Assembly: GCF_027595985.1 (NCBI RefSeq) | Contig: NC_073302.1 | Span: 169,104,593 to 169,168,592, forward strand | DNA: 64,000 nucleotides | Source of the DNA: Sorex araneus | Lineage: Eukaryota; Chordata; Mammalia; Eulipotyphla; Soricidae | Direction of reading: 5' to 3' | Shown here: one piece after another, positions 12,880 to 23,269 of the stretch | Position numbering within the stretch: the first letter of the stretch is position 1 | Layout: each line of letters opens with the position of its first letter | Made by a program: the position numbers and the translations under genes | Notes under the pieces: generated by a model | The model's database searches: none | Told to the model about the DNA's origin: nothing | The model's input: only the letters and a program-made list of their open reading frames with translations

Positions 12880-13150
12880 CTTGTGGAATATGGAAGGAAG
12901 AAAAAAACTCGAGGCCGTGTTAGCAGCCTCAGCTCCAAGCAGGAGCCCCAACCTGGGCTGGTACCTGCATTGGATGGCAGAGAGCACGAGGAACGATTCA
13001 GCTTTAGATGTGGCACAGTGTCCCTCAATTCCCGTCCCCTGCAGACCAAGGATGAAATCCAGCTTTCGTGGGAACTGGGCAAAAACGTGGCTCTGGGCTG
13101 GAGCCCCGCAGGGTGGCACTTTTTTGGGGAGTACACCAACTGGCTATTCT
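12880..13150 (-). promoter_or_regulatory. Probable L1 5' untranslated / promoter region
   Basis: This block immediately upstream of ORF1 is clearly richer in G+C than the surroundings and contains several CpGs, as expected for an L1 internal promoter. It shows no resemblance to the GC-rich 5' module of the chimeric element at 22.8-23.05 kb. The 141-, 115-, 89- and 83-codon ORFs overlapping it on both strands are best explained by base composition. Promoter activity is inferred, not seen. Confidence 0.4.
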
Positions 13151-13252
13151 GAGGGTTCACTATTGGCAGGGCTGGGGGACCATATGTGGTGTCTGAGATC
13201 AAACCCTGATTGCATGCAAGGCAAGCATTCTGACCACTGTACTGTTAGCCTG
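13151..13252 (-). mobile_element. Degraded SINE fragment next to the L1 5' end
   Basis: The plus strand reads gggggaccatatgtggtgtc, then gcatgcaaggcaagcattct, which matches the middle and head of the SINE. It lacks the 3' half, possibly because the L1 inserted into it; I could not find the missing half clearly at the other L1 border. Confidence 0.65.
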
Positions 13253-13475
13253 GTTCCTTTGACTTTAGAAGAAAATGGAATCTTCTACTCTTTCCAACAC
13301 TGCTAAATTTTACTTCTCCTACTAGAGTATTCAAATATACTCTTCAAACTAGTAAGTTTTCTATCACTTCAACCTCAGCTTATTTTGGTTTACAACATCT
13401 ACTTTTCTCAATGTTAATGATTTTAATGACAATATCACCAAAACTTCAACTTCTAAATGTAAAGTATCACACTGT

Positions 13476-13724
13476 CTGTAGCACTGTTGTCCCATCCTGT
13501 TGTTTATCAATTTGCTCAAGTGGGGCACCAGTAATGTCTCCATTTTCAGACTTATTACTGTTTTTGACATATCGAATATGCCACAGGTAGCTTGCCAGGC
13601 TCTGTCATGTGGGCAAGATACTCTTGGTAGCTTGCCGGGCTCTCCAAGAGGAACACAGGAATGAAACCTGTCAGCTGCATGCAAGGCAAATGCTCTACCC
13701 GCTGTGCTATCGCTCCAGTCCTAG
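13476..13724 (-). mobile_element. Long-form SINE (tRNA head plus extended body)
   Basis: From right to left this has the tRNA-like head shared with the short SINE, then a different body: two repeats of a tagcttgcc(a/g)ggctct unit, a gacatatcgaatatgcc block, a cagtaatgtctccatt block and a terminal tgtagcactgt tail. A 12-bp target-site duplication, gtatcacactgt, lies at 13464-13475 and 13725-13736. Unlike the short form, it has no poly(A) tail. Confidence 0.92.
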
Positions 13725-13736
13725 GTATCACACTGT

Positions 13737-16700
13737 GCAGAAGAATGGGAGACATGGCTCCAATACTGACTTTTGCCACATTGGACAAGTGCTGTGCCTC
13801 ACTTCCTTTACTACGTGTGAAATGGACCCCATGTCTTACCAACCTCTAGCTATTGGTATACTGTTATCTCCAGGGATTGCAAATTTAATATGACAAATCA
13901 ATTTTCTTCGTATTAGTCTCTTCCTCTCCCAACTACTCTTACTTTGCTATACACAGTTGCAAATTTTAAATCAGAGATTAATATTTTTTCTCTTTATCTG
14001 TTACTGCTCCTGGCATGCTGGAGTCACCTGGGAAAACATCTCATGACTGTGCTGTCTTACAAACTGAGAAACTCCTACTAACTCTTCCACACTGAATGGA
14101 ATGTGTCATTGACTGTGTCTTTATTTCAGTTCTTTTCCCAGTTCACATCAATTGATGAAACACCCATTTTCTTCTTGCCTCCTCCTACCCAGTTCTCTTT
14201 AAGACCGTTCTGCTTCATTTTCTCCTGAAAGTAAGCCCATCAAGCACCAAATGCCTCAACATCTGACCCATTCTTCTTACTGCTCTACTTAAATTCAAGG
14301 GGTGCATTACTTCTCTCCAGGCTAACTCCTCCACCTATGTTCTTTATGACATTCTCTATACAGAGTTATTGTATGGTACTCATAAATATGTAAAGGTTTC
14401 CTCATTACTATATGGGACCAATTTTAGTTTCAAATCTGGAAGTTCCTTCGTTTCTTCTCTGTAACTTAAACCTTGCATGGCCTTTGCATTCAACATTCAT
14501 CCCTTTGCCAGTTTTTGCAACATTATAGGAATGAAATGATTTATATTTTATTTTTTCCACTATCATCCCTCTGGATTCTGGTGATAATAAATAAGGGATA
14601 GGCAGGTGGGAGGAAGGGGCGAATCAAAAGAGGATGGAAATTATCTAGGGAAGCCTATAAAATAAAATATGTTAACCAGATAAGAAAAGTTGATGGTAAA
14701 TTCATTTGAAAGCAGCTATTCTCCAGGATGATGTTTAAATTAAAATATGGATATGTAAGATTGTAAAAATAAGTTCCTAATAGTTTAAATTCCATTTCTA
14801 CTTAAAAAATAGTGATATCCAAGATGAATGGCTTAGTACAGCACTACAAAAGTTATTAAATCTTTACATCTTAACTATAAAAATGAAGACCATAATTTTA
14901 TCTAGGCTCTAAAATTTTTTATTTCAAATCCAACTTGAAGCACCAGAAACTTGCATATAGTGTGGCACCTTCAGAAATTCAAGCAGGATATTCTCTATAC
15001 ACAAGCATCAGTGACTTTCCAGAAGCACATCAAGTGGAAAATGAACTACAAAAGTGGCAGAATAGGTTTAAAATGTTTTTGGTGAATCCAATAAAATCCT
15101 AATTTTCCCACTCTGTCCTGTCCTGTGAGGAAACCATAAGCCTAACCAAACATTTTTGCGATGCTCCTGCTTGTAGATAACTTAAACATCTTCTACTTAT
15201 AGTTTTACACACTATTCTCAGCACCACATTGCATACCATATATCCCTGTTCTTTCCACTTCCAGTAACACTGCTTCGTTGTATTCTTCATGGCATTTATT
15301 ATCCTGCAATATGTCATATAAGTCACAAATATCCTATGTGTATTATTTATTGTCTGTCTCTCCGTATAAAACTATCCCAAGTTTCTAGAATAGTGTCTTA
15401 TATGTTTTATATGTGTATATATATTATGTATTTATATATTGCCAGAATATATTGAAGAAAACAGAACAAACATCTATGATTAACACTTTTTCAGGATTCT
15501 TAATAGCCCAAAAGCATGACCACAATCAAAATAAATGTAATATTCGAAATAACAAAACCATCCTGCTGGTATTTCTGGCACCAATTAATAAAATCTCTTT
15601 TCAGAAACCATTGTGATTTCACAGGTAGAATTTTTTTAAATCATATTTAAAATTTTTTTCTCATTGTTGGGGAAGTTTGTCAGAAGACATCTTCTAAACT
15701 ACATATAAATGGGCTTCTAATTTCTTAGCTTTGTGCTAAGATCTCTAGAAATCGCCAAGGAATCACAGCTGTACAACTGCTGGCCTCCCATAGAGTAGAT
15801 TTACTCTGCTACACTCTAGACTAGGAGAGAAGAATCTGCACTGTAGGCAGGAAGGAGATCTGAGGGGAGAAAAAGCCATGAGCCGGAGGTGCACACGCTC
15901 AGAGATTGTTTCCTCTGCTCTATGGGAGAGGGCGACTGGAAGCTCTGCCAAATACTTCTAAGAGGGCAAAAGTTCCTATTTAATGGACCATAAATTCCTG
16001 AGGTTCCCTATGACATTTCACCGGGTCACAACTAAAAAAAAATAAAAGATTCTACAGTCAGAAGGTGCCAAGATCATTTCAACAGTTGACCCCAGGCCAT
16101 GTCTATGCCGACCTCTTGAACCCCCCCTCTTCAAAGGAGGAAACTGGAGCCAGAAAGCATCTCTTCACAGACATTGAAACAATCCACTCAGGTCCACCCA
16201 AGGGCCAGGCAGTCAACCCTGTGTCTGGAGAAAACTTAGATAACACTCCCTTCCATAAATTACTGAAAAAAGTAGAAATAAAATGCAATCATGAGATCAT
16301 GTCTAAGAGAAAAGCAAATAGAGCAAGCAACAGGTGCGGAACTGGAAATATTAGAAGCAAAAAAATAATGTCAGAAGGTTTTGTTGTTGTTGTTTTCTAA
16401 AGACTTCTTTTTTAAGAACTAATTTGAAATCATCAAGATTCTCTTGATGAAACAGTTCTTTTAAAATTCAACTAAATCACTGACCACAGCATCTTGGTTA
16501 CTTTTATGAGAAAATGTGAGGTTTTCTTTGAGTTCAAGGACTAGAGTCCCTGCACTATTTCTTGAAGTCATTGGGATATCAGACTCAATTCAGGACTCAT
16601 GATTTCTGTTAATTTATTGCTGATTTCAAATTATGGCTGACATTATAATTTAGTGGAGAGCCACTGGAAAATCAGTATTCTCTGTAATTTGGGGGTTCAA

Positions 16701-16738
16701 GACATATCTAGTGTCATAAGACAAAATGTCTGTGGTTT
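13737..16738. other. Mostly unique sequence with probable L2 remnants
   Basis: I see no gene. The stretch near 15260-15400 (cttcatggcatttattatcc ... ttattgtctgtctctcc) resembles the 3' part of LINE-2. The region around 14.0-14.5 kb is pyrimidine-rich and may be an older repeat. The ORF at 16065-16400 (111 codons) has no recognisable domain; its start overlaps a gaggaaactggagcc patch that recalls MIR. Inverted 15-nt segments (14 of 15 matching) lie at 15785-15799 and 15914-15928. Confidence 0.45.
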
Positions 16739-16757
16739 AAACAAATATATTGCCTTA

Positions 16758-17092
16758 TCCATGTGGGGGAAGGGAGTTGCGGGCTGAATGAGGGCTAGAG
16801 ACTGAGCACAGCGGCCACTCAACACCTCTATTGCAAACCACAACAGCTAATTAGAGAGAGAGAACAGAAGGGAATGCCCTGCCACAGTGGCAGGGTGGGG
16901 TGGGGGGTAGATGGGATTGGGGAGGGTGGGAGGGACGCCGGGTTTACGGGTGGTGGAGAATGGGCACTGGTGAAGGGATGGGTTCCCGAACTTTGTATGA
17001 GGGAAGTATAAGCACAAAAGTGTATAAATCTGTAACTGTACCCTCATGGTGATTCTCTAATTAAAAATAAATAAATTATTAAAAAAAAAAAA
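16758..17092 (+). mobile_element. Chimeric non-autonomous element C (unique 5' module + L1-like tail)
   Basis: About the first 120 bp (cggccactcaacacctctat, then a GA-rich run) match no L1 or SINE segment in this window. The rest resembles the L1 3' end: G-rich tract, gggcactggtgaagggatgg, ctgtaactgtaccctcatgg, gtgattc and a poly(A). No ORF2 sequence separates the two. The 5' end coincides with the left target-site duplication, so the 5' module was part of the inserted RNA. Confidence 0.65.
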
Positions 17093-17334
17093 GAATCGAT
17101 GTATTTGGAGATTGGTCCTTTGGGAAATAATTTGACTTGGATCGGTCATGAAAATGGGTCCTCATGAGTGGGATCAATGTAAAAGTGACCCCCCAGGTGC
17201 TTTTTGTCCCCATTGTTATGTGAAGATACGTTAAAAAGACCATCGTCAACCAAGAATTGAATCTGATGGCACTATCATCTTGGACTTTTCAGGCTCCAGA
17301 GCTGTGAGAAATAAATATATATTGTTTGTAAGTG
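17093..17334 (+). repeat. MaLR-type LTR fragment (ancient), within the transduced segment
   Basis: The order gatgtatttggagattggtc, cctcatgagtgggatcaatg, ggctccagagctgtgagaaa, then ataaat matches the 3' half of mammalian MLT/MST-type LTRs, including the polyadenylation region. It is heavily diverged. It is too decayed to say more than the family group. Confidence 0.6.
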
Positions 17335-17665
17335 AAAAAAAAAAAGAATTTGTGAAGAATTTGTTAAGTTTGTATAATTAATGCATGTTTTACTTATAGT
17401 TATAACTCATTCACTTTTAATACTGTGTAGCATCTGATTAAGAAATATATAACTTTTGTTGGATATTTGGGGGAGGCCATTTTTGTTTTTCATTTTGACT
17501 ATGAAAAATTCTAAAGTGACTCTTCTGTACCCATATTTTATGGCTCATAAAAAAAACTGTTGTGTGAGGTAGAAATTTATACCAGAATTTTCAGGCATAT
17601 TGAATAAATTCTTTCACTTATAAAAACAAACAAACAAACAAAAAAAAAACAAATATATTGCCTTA

Positions 17666-18844
17666 CACTCTTTCCCAAAAGTCAGCTGTTAAAAGAAATA
17701 TACTTCTATTATACAGAATACTGAATAATTACCTCCAAACATATCTTTGTCTTATTTCCTGAATCCTGTAAATATAATGCTATACATGCACTCAAAGAAC
17801 CTTTTCAAATATTATTAAGTTATTGGAGACTGAGAAATTATTATCGATGATATGGTAAGCTCAATATAAATACAAGAGTCAATAAGAGAAAGATAGAGGA
17901 TGGTTCAGAGAGGTAAGAAAGTGATATGACTACAAAATAAGATGTTAGACTGATGCTTCTATGAGACATGTAATGCCAGAAGTCTCTAGAAACTAGTAGA
18001 GGCAAATAATTATTCATCCTCTCAATCTTTCTGAAAACCAGTTTTGCCAACACCTTGATTTTAAACCTCTAATCTTCAGTTGTAAGAAAATTAATTTGCT
18101 GTGTTTCAAGCCTAAAAACTGTTACAGCAACAGTAAGGAACTAATAAAACAAACAAGTAAAATTCTGTGGGAAATTTTTTCCTAAGAAGCAATCAACTAT
18201 TTCAGCAGGTATCTCTTTTGGACAAGGAAAAATCTGATATGAGTTCAGCAGTCATAAGGCTTGAATTTCTTGATTTGCATTTTGTATAGATTGCTGAAAA
18301 GAAGAAATGCATGTATAAAATATATTTGGGATTTCCTGGACTCTTTTACCTAATGGGACACAAATGTGCTTCAATAAATTTTTCACCTTTGGAGGGCAGA
18401 CCCTCTGAAATGTTTAATTTAAGTCTTGTCTAATTATAAACTCTCTATTTAGCATCTTGTGTCTGATATCAAAGATACCTGATCTGATTAGATCTAAATT
18501 CATGTCTAATTTTTTCTAACATAAAGGGACATACGTATAATCCCCCAGTGTCTTAGAGCAATGACCTAAATTGTTTTCCCTCGTCATGTAATTAAATTAC
18601 TCTAACTATATGATTATTGTGCAGTATATAAACCAAACTCTTTTCATACGGTAAAAAATTCTTATTCTGTTATGAAACAGTGATGAATATTTACAATGTG
18701 CACCATAGGCCTTGTTAACTTGAACAGCAAAGTCATCCACTATAGCAAATGCTCTTTTGAGCAAATAATGTGGATATATCCAAATGTTATGGTTTTGTTG
18801 TCATTGAAATTGACTGCAGCTTTGCATAAAGAATAAATCTTTCA
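17666..18844. other. Unique AT-rich sequence
   Basis: I see no repeat family, RNA gene or coding signal. The only ORF of note (17841-18053, minus) is short and has no recognisable feature. Confidence 0.45.
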
Positions 18845-19425
18845 CTTTGGTGCATCTACACAATGGAATACTATGCAGCTGTTAGGAAAGATGAAGCCAT
18901 GAAATTTGGTTATAAGTGCATGCATGGTAATGGAGAGTATCATGCTAAGTGAAATGAGTCAGAAAGAGAGGGACAAACATAGAATGACTTCACTCATTTG
19001 TGTAATATAAAATCACATATGAGACTGACACCCAAGGACAGTAGAGACAAGAGTCTGGAATATCCCTCCATAGTTGGAAACCTGCCTCATGAGCTAAGGG
19101 AGAAGGCAGTTGGAATAGAGAAGGGATCACTAAGTCAATGATGGTTGGAGGGATCACTCAGGATGAGAGATGTGTGCTGAAAGTAGATAAAGGACCAAAC
19201 AGGATGGCCTCTCAGTATCTAGATTGCAATTCATAATGCCCAAAAGTAGAGAGAGAGTATGGGGGAAATTGCCATAGAGGCCAGGGAGGGTGGGTATGGG
19301 GAGGTATACTGGGACATTGGTGATGGAAGATGGGCACTGGTGGAGGAATGGATGTTCAGTCATTGTATGACTGAAACTCAAACATAAAAGCTTTTTAACT
19401 GTATTTCATGGTGGTTCAATGAAAA
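18845..19425 (+). mobile_element. L1 3' end, 5'-truncated
   Basis: It begins in the last codons of ORF2 (ggtgcatctacacaatggaa, tactatgcagctgttag) and runs through a 3' untranslated region to a cttttaactgtatttcatgg, tggttcaatgaaa end. It is more diverged than the copies at 4.1 and 31.0 kb, lacks a clear poly(A), and I found no target-site duplication. Confidence 0.85.
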
Positions 19426-20267
19426 ACAAATAATATATGTTTCTAGTGTTGCAGCAAGTGTCCTGGATCTAGAGAATGGGACTGATGTCTATGTAAGCAA
19501 TTAAGAAATACTCATTCAACAGAGTCTCAACTTCTTTTCCCATAGTTCTTTTTAAGGTGAATCTGTAAAAGTTGTATAAGTGCCTGAATATTAGATATTG
19601 TTGAAGTACACTCTCTCTCTGACAAAACAGAGATTAGAACAGTTGAATATTTTTGATAGTTTTCTGAAAGATACACCATCTATGCTTTGCTGATCCTTTT
19701 ACCAATTTCTTGTCTCTGTGTCTATACCTAGGAAAGACTACTCTGATTTTTGTAACATATCTGATGTTATGTTACCTAGTTTTTGTAGGAGTTGCTATAA
19801 ATTTCTAATTCAGTTCAGTAAAAAGGTACTATTGGAAAACTTCATCATGAACCCAAATAACAAAATATTCTATATTATATAGGTCCCAATATAGCAAAAT
19901 TGAGAGAGGTTGATCAAGTCCAAATCTGCAGATATGCATCTCTAAATATAAAACACAAACATTTAATAATTCCATCTCATTTTAATACAACTTATGACAC
20001 AGCTGGAGAACTGCTATAAAGGATCATACCAAGGCCCCTGGGTTTTAAGGACTTCAATGGGGTGCTTAAGAGATAAAGCTGAAAATTTTAGATTTCTATG
20101 CATGTCAAATACATACAAATGGGCATTAATTTTCTGAAATATTTGTCTATTCAGTGAATTAGTAGTAGCAGTAAATTTCTTATTATACTTTTACACAGGG
20201 TTCCCTATCATCAGCAGATGTGGCAAACAAATGGATAAGGGAAAAACAATTAAAAACTAAGCATGAA

Positions 20268-20445
20268 GTGCCAGAAAGATAATACAGGTCTATGCAGAAG
20301 GGGGTATGTACAAGCCTCATACACCGTCTAAAGGGTTTGATTCCTGCTACTATACAGAATTTCCTAAGCCCAGCTATGAGTGATGTCAAATACAGAACCA
20401 GGAGTGGGCCCTAAGCATAGCAGGGTATGGCCCAAAAGCAAACCA
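20268..20445 (+). mobile_element. Older SINE (short form)
   Basis: A diverged tRNA-like head is followed by a cagaaccaggagtgggccct and atggcccaaaag tail. The flanking 16-bp repeats aaaaactaa(g/a)catgaa at 20252-20267 and 20446-20461 differ at one base. CpGs are mostly lost, so it is older than the 8.05-kb copy. Confidence 0.8.
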
Positions 20446-20789
20446 AAAAACTAAACATGAATTAAAGAGTAATATGCCATCTAAAATTAATTAGGGGTTT
20501 AAAATGACCTTGAGATTTAAGAATTAAAATATTTCTATGGATGAATATATTTTGGTTTTATTATGACTGGCCAAAAATTTTTTAAATACTTTAAAAATTT
20601 TCTATGAAACACAAAAGAACACAATATTTAAAACAGTATGAGAAAAAAAGGAAGAAAAAATAAAAAGCATAATGCATATTGATTTCAAACTGATTACAAG
20701 GTTATAATAATAAAAACAATATGTTACTGAAAAGAAAATGTTATGGCTAATGGAATATAATAGAAAACCTAGAAATTCACCCCCACTAC

Positions 20790-20826
20790 ATACACACACA
20801 CACACACACACACTCACACACACAAA
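20790..20826 (+). repeat. (CA)n microsatellite
   Basis: An interrupted run of CA dinucleotides in unique sequence, with one CT interruption. Confidence 0.85.
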
Positions 20827-21176
20827 TACACATATATACATATAGACATCTAACATACAACAAAAATTTCAAGAAAATAAAATAGATAAAGCAGAACCTC
20901 TTTAACAAATAGAACTGAGAATAATTGGGAGCCACATACAAAAAGTATGTATGAAACTAAACTACCTTTAATATCATTCACAATAAATAACTCAAAATGT
21001 ATTGAAGATTTAGATATAGGATCAGAAACCTTAAAATATATAGGATAAAATATTGATTATGCACCCCTCGGTAATTCATAGATGCATTTGTAGACACATT
21101 TGAAGATTCGCCCTTCAAGGTAAGGGAAACAGAGGAAACAAAATAAATGGAACTACACTGTAACAAAAATTTGACA

Positions 21177-21350
21177 CTGGGCAAGAGAGACAGTGGTTTG
21201 ATCCCTGCCACCATATGGGTCCCTGGATACTGGGATGGAGCAACCCTTCAGTATAGACAGGAGTAGCCCCAGAGCAAGGTCAGGTATGAACATACACATA
21301 CACACACACACACATACACATATACACACATACATACACACAAACACACT
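21177..21350 (+). mobile_element. SINE with (CA)n-expanded tail
   Basis: The SINE body (caccatatgggtccctggat ... aggagtagccccagagcaa) runs straight into a (CA)n-rich tract at about 21291-21350 where an A-rich tail is expected. Flanks aaaatttgacac and aaaatttttacac may be an imperfect target-site duplication. The SINE tail appears to have seeded the microsatellite. Confidence 0.7.
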
Positions 21351-21597
21351 AAAATTTTTACACAGCAATCAAAACAAACCAACTGAAAAGTTCAACAAAA
21401 GTCACCCTTAGGCTCTGATAAAAGTATGTCGTATACTAGAGCAAAAGAGAAAGTGTGAGAGAAATGTATATTGGATAGTAATGACAAAAGAATGTCAGTG
21501 GCTTATGCAGTTAAGCATACACATATAGAGAGGCATGAAATTATACAATACTGTAAACCAATGGTAAACTTTTAAAAAATGATCAATTACAAATACG

Positions 21598-21768
21598 GTG
21601 ACTGGACAGAAAATATAGTGAGGAGGGTACTTGTCTTTCACACTGCCAGACAGGTTCAAATAGCTGGCACCCTATATGGTGTCCTGCACCTTGGCCAGAA
21701 GTGGTTCCCCAGCACAGAGCTAGAGTCAAGCATTGCCAGGTGCAGCCCCAAAACAAACGAGCAAAAAC
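21598..21768 (+). mobile_element. Older SINE (short form)
   Basis: Diverged head (gtgaggagggtacttgtctt), gcaccctatatggtgtcctg middle and gcattgccaggtgcagcccc, aaaacaaa end. No clear target-site duplication. Confidence 0.7.
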
Positions 21769-22074
21769 AATAGTTGGGCTTTCCAGATAGGAACGTGGGT
21801 ACTTATCTTGTCACTATCTGAATCTTGGTCTCCTTATCTATAAATAAAAAGGAGATAAAAATATATAGTTTACAAGATTATAAGGGATATATAAGATTAT
21901 AAGAATTACAATAAAAAATTCATGATATATTAGGTTTTGTCTGGGACATAGAGAAAATGAAAACATATATTATTATAACATCTTAAATAATATTGTCTGA
22001 CCAAAGTGCAAACTTTTTTTTTTTCATTTAGTAAAAAATCCAATATTGGGAATGCTTAGGGCCAAAGAACAGCT

Positions 22075-22350
22075 GCAGAGCCCTTACTGTCTCAGGCTTC
22101 TACTACTTTTCTTTTCAGACACACCTAAGGTATGAATTGTCCTTGTGACTGCAAGATGGTTGCTGCTTCCTCCAATGCCATGACAACGTCACAAGGTGAG
22201 AAAAATAAAAGGACCCATAAATCTGAAATCTGCCTCCCTTTTAAAGACTTTTCCAAGGAGTCACCCAGTGACTTCTGTTTATATCCCATTGGTCAGAACC
22301 ATGTCACGAAGCCAAGCATTAGCTTCAAAACTTGGGAAAAAATACAGTTT
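22075..22350 (+). repeat. Ancient mammalian interspersed repeat, family not certain
   Basis: The sequence contains aagatggttgctgcttcctc, aagacttttccaaggagtca and tatcccattggtcagaacca. This order is familiar from an old, widespread mammalian repeat. I cannot assign it confidently to LTR, L1M or DNA transposon. The 77-codon ORF here is a by-product. Confidence 0.45.
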
Positions 22351-22396
22351 AAATTGTATTTTTGAATAAAAATTGGGAAAGTTTAAAGAACTTTCT

Positions 22397-23050
22397 TTTT
22401 TATTTTTATTTTTTTAAAATTTTATTTTATTGAGTCACCATGTGGAAAATTACAATGCTTTCAGGCTTAAGTCTCAGTCATACAATGCTGAAACAACCAT
22501 CCCTTCACCAGTGCCCACATCCCACCACCGAAAAAAAAAAAAACACAGTATGCCTCCCATCCCACCCCCCCGCACCCCCCCCCTGTAACTGATAAATTTC
22601 ACCTTACTTTCCATTCACCCCGGTTACATTCAATATTTCAACACAATCCTCACCATTATTGTTAGGAGCACTCCACTAGAGTCAGACCTGTTGTGAAGGG
22701 AAATGAGGTCGTGCGGCCGCAATAGCGGCCACATGGTTTTGGATTTCTGTACTTTAACAACTAAGTCCAGGGAGATTTCTTCCGGATATTGGATAATTGC
22801 AAGCTTGTAAACCCCATCTGTGGTCGTCATAATATGGCGTCCCCACGCCCTTCATCCCTGGGAAGGGACAGGCGCGAGAGAGAAATACCTTTCCCCTCCT
22901 GGGCGGGCATGGGGTCGCGGCTTGGTTCTCAGGCTGGAGACATTCTGCGAGTAGCTGCACATGTTGAATTTGGTTCAGCTGGGTCTGGATTCACGCTCGT
23001 GCAGCTGCGGAGGAGCCGCACTTGCGTGCGGCTTCCGGGGTCACATCTCA
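22397..23050 (-). mobile_element. Chimeric non-autonomous element A (GC-rich 5' module + L1 3' end)
   Basis: This 654-bp unit is flanked by a perfect 16-bp target-site duplication, gtttaaagaactttct, at 22381-22396 and 23051-23066. Reading the minus strand, the first 245 bp (23050 to about 22805) are GC- and CpG-rich with no match to the L1 5' region at 12.9-13.15 kb. The remaining 400 bp match the L1 3' region of the copy at 33.55-34.02 kb, including ggacttagt, tacagaaatc, a G-rich tract, gggcactggtgaagggatgg and a tggtgactcaataaaa end. The 5' boundary coincides with the duplication, so the GC-rich module was part of the inserted RNA. A hairpin (23014-23021 with 23026-23033) lies near its 5' end. 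Confidence 0.8.
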
Positions 23051-23269
23051 GTTTAAAGAACTTTCTATCTGAATACATTGCCACCATTAAAAATGAGAAT
23101 TGTTACCTTTTTTTAAAAGAAGAAAAAGAAAACAGTGAATATTGACTAATCAGTCAGTAACCACTGCTATATTATATTGATAACAGCACAGAAAACCAGA
23201 TGCCACCCATAGTCACTGTTCTTTTCTCTAATCACAGATAAATTATTTTCCACATTTTTGTGGTTTTCT

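Larger units (their letters stand above)
7341..13150 (-). mobile_element. Near full-length LINE-1 retrotransposon
   Basis: The element reads right to left: a GC-richer 5' region (about 12.73-13.15 kb), ORF1 (about 11.87-12.73 kb), ORF2 (about 7.91-11.78 kb), then a 3' untranslated region ending in a poly(A), seen here as a poly(T), at about 7341-7370. Translation of the minus strand gives recognisable L1 endonuclease, reverse transcriptase (FADD) and C-terminal segments in order. Many frame breaks show it is dead. A young SINE sits inside ORF2 at 8049-8231. I could not find a convincing target-site duplication for the L1 itself. Its right end abuts a degraded SINE, which blurs the 5' boundary. 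Confidence 0.9.
16758..17646 (+). mobile_element. L1-tailed chimeric element with 3' transduced sequence
   Basis: The whole 889-bp block is flanked by a perfect 19-bp target-site duplication, aaacaaatatattgcctta, at 16739-16757 and 17647-17665. Inside are three parts: an L1-tailed chimeric element ending in a first poly(A) at 17081-17092, about 240 bp of unrelated sequence resembling a MaLR LTR and ending in a second A-run at 17335-17345, and about 300 bp of further sequence ending in an (AAAC)n/poly(A) tail. One duplication around all three fits L1-mediated insertion of an RNA that read through its own poly(A) site. Confidence 0.75.

Noticed and set aside
12881..13306. 141-codon plus-strand ORF and overlapping ORFs
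   Set aside because: Located in the GC-richer L1 5' region and a SINE fragment; overlapping open frames on both strands point to base composition.
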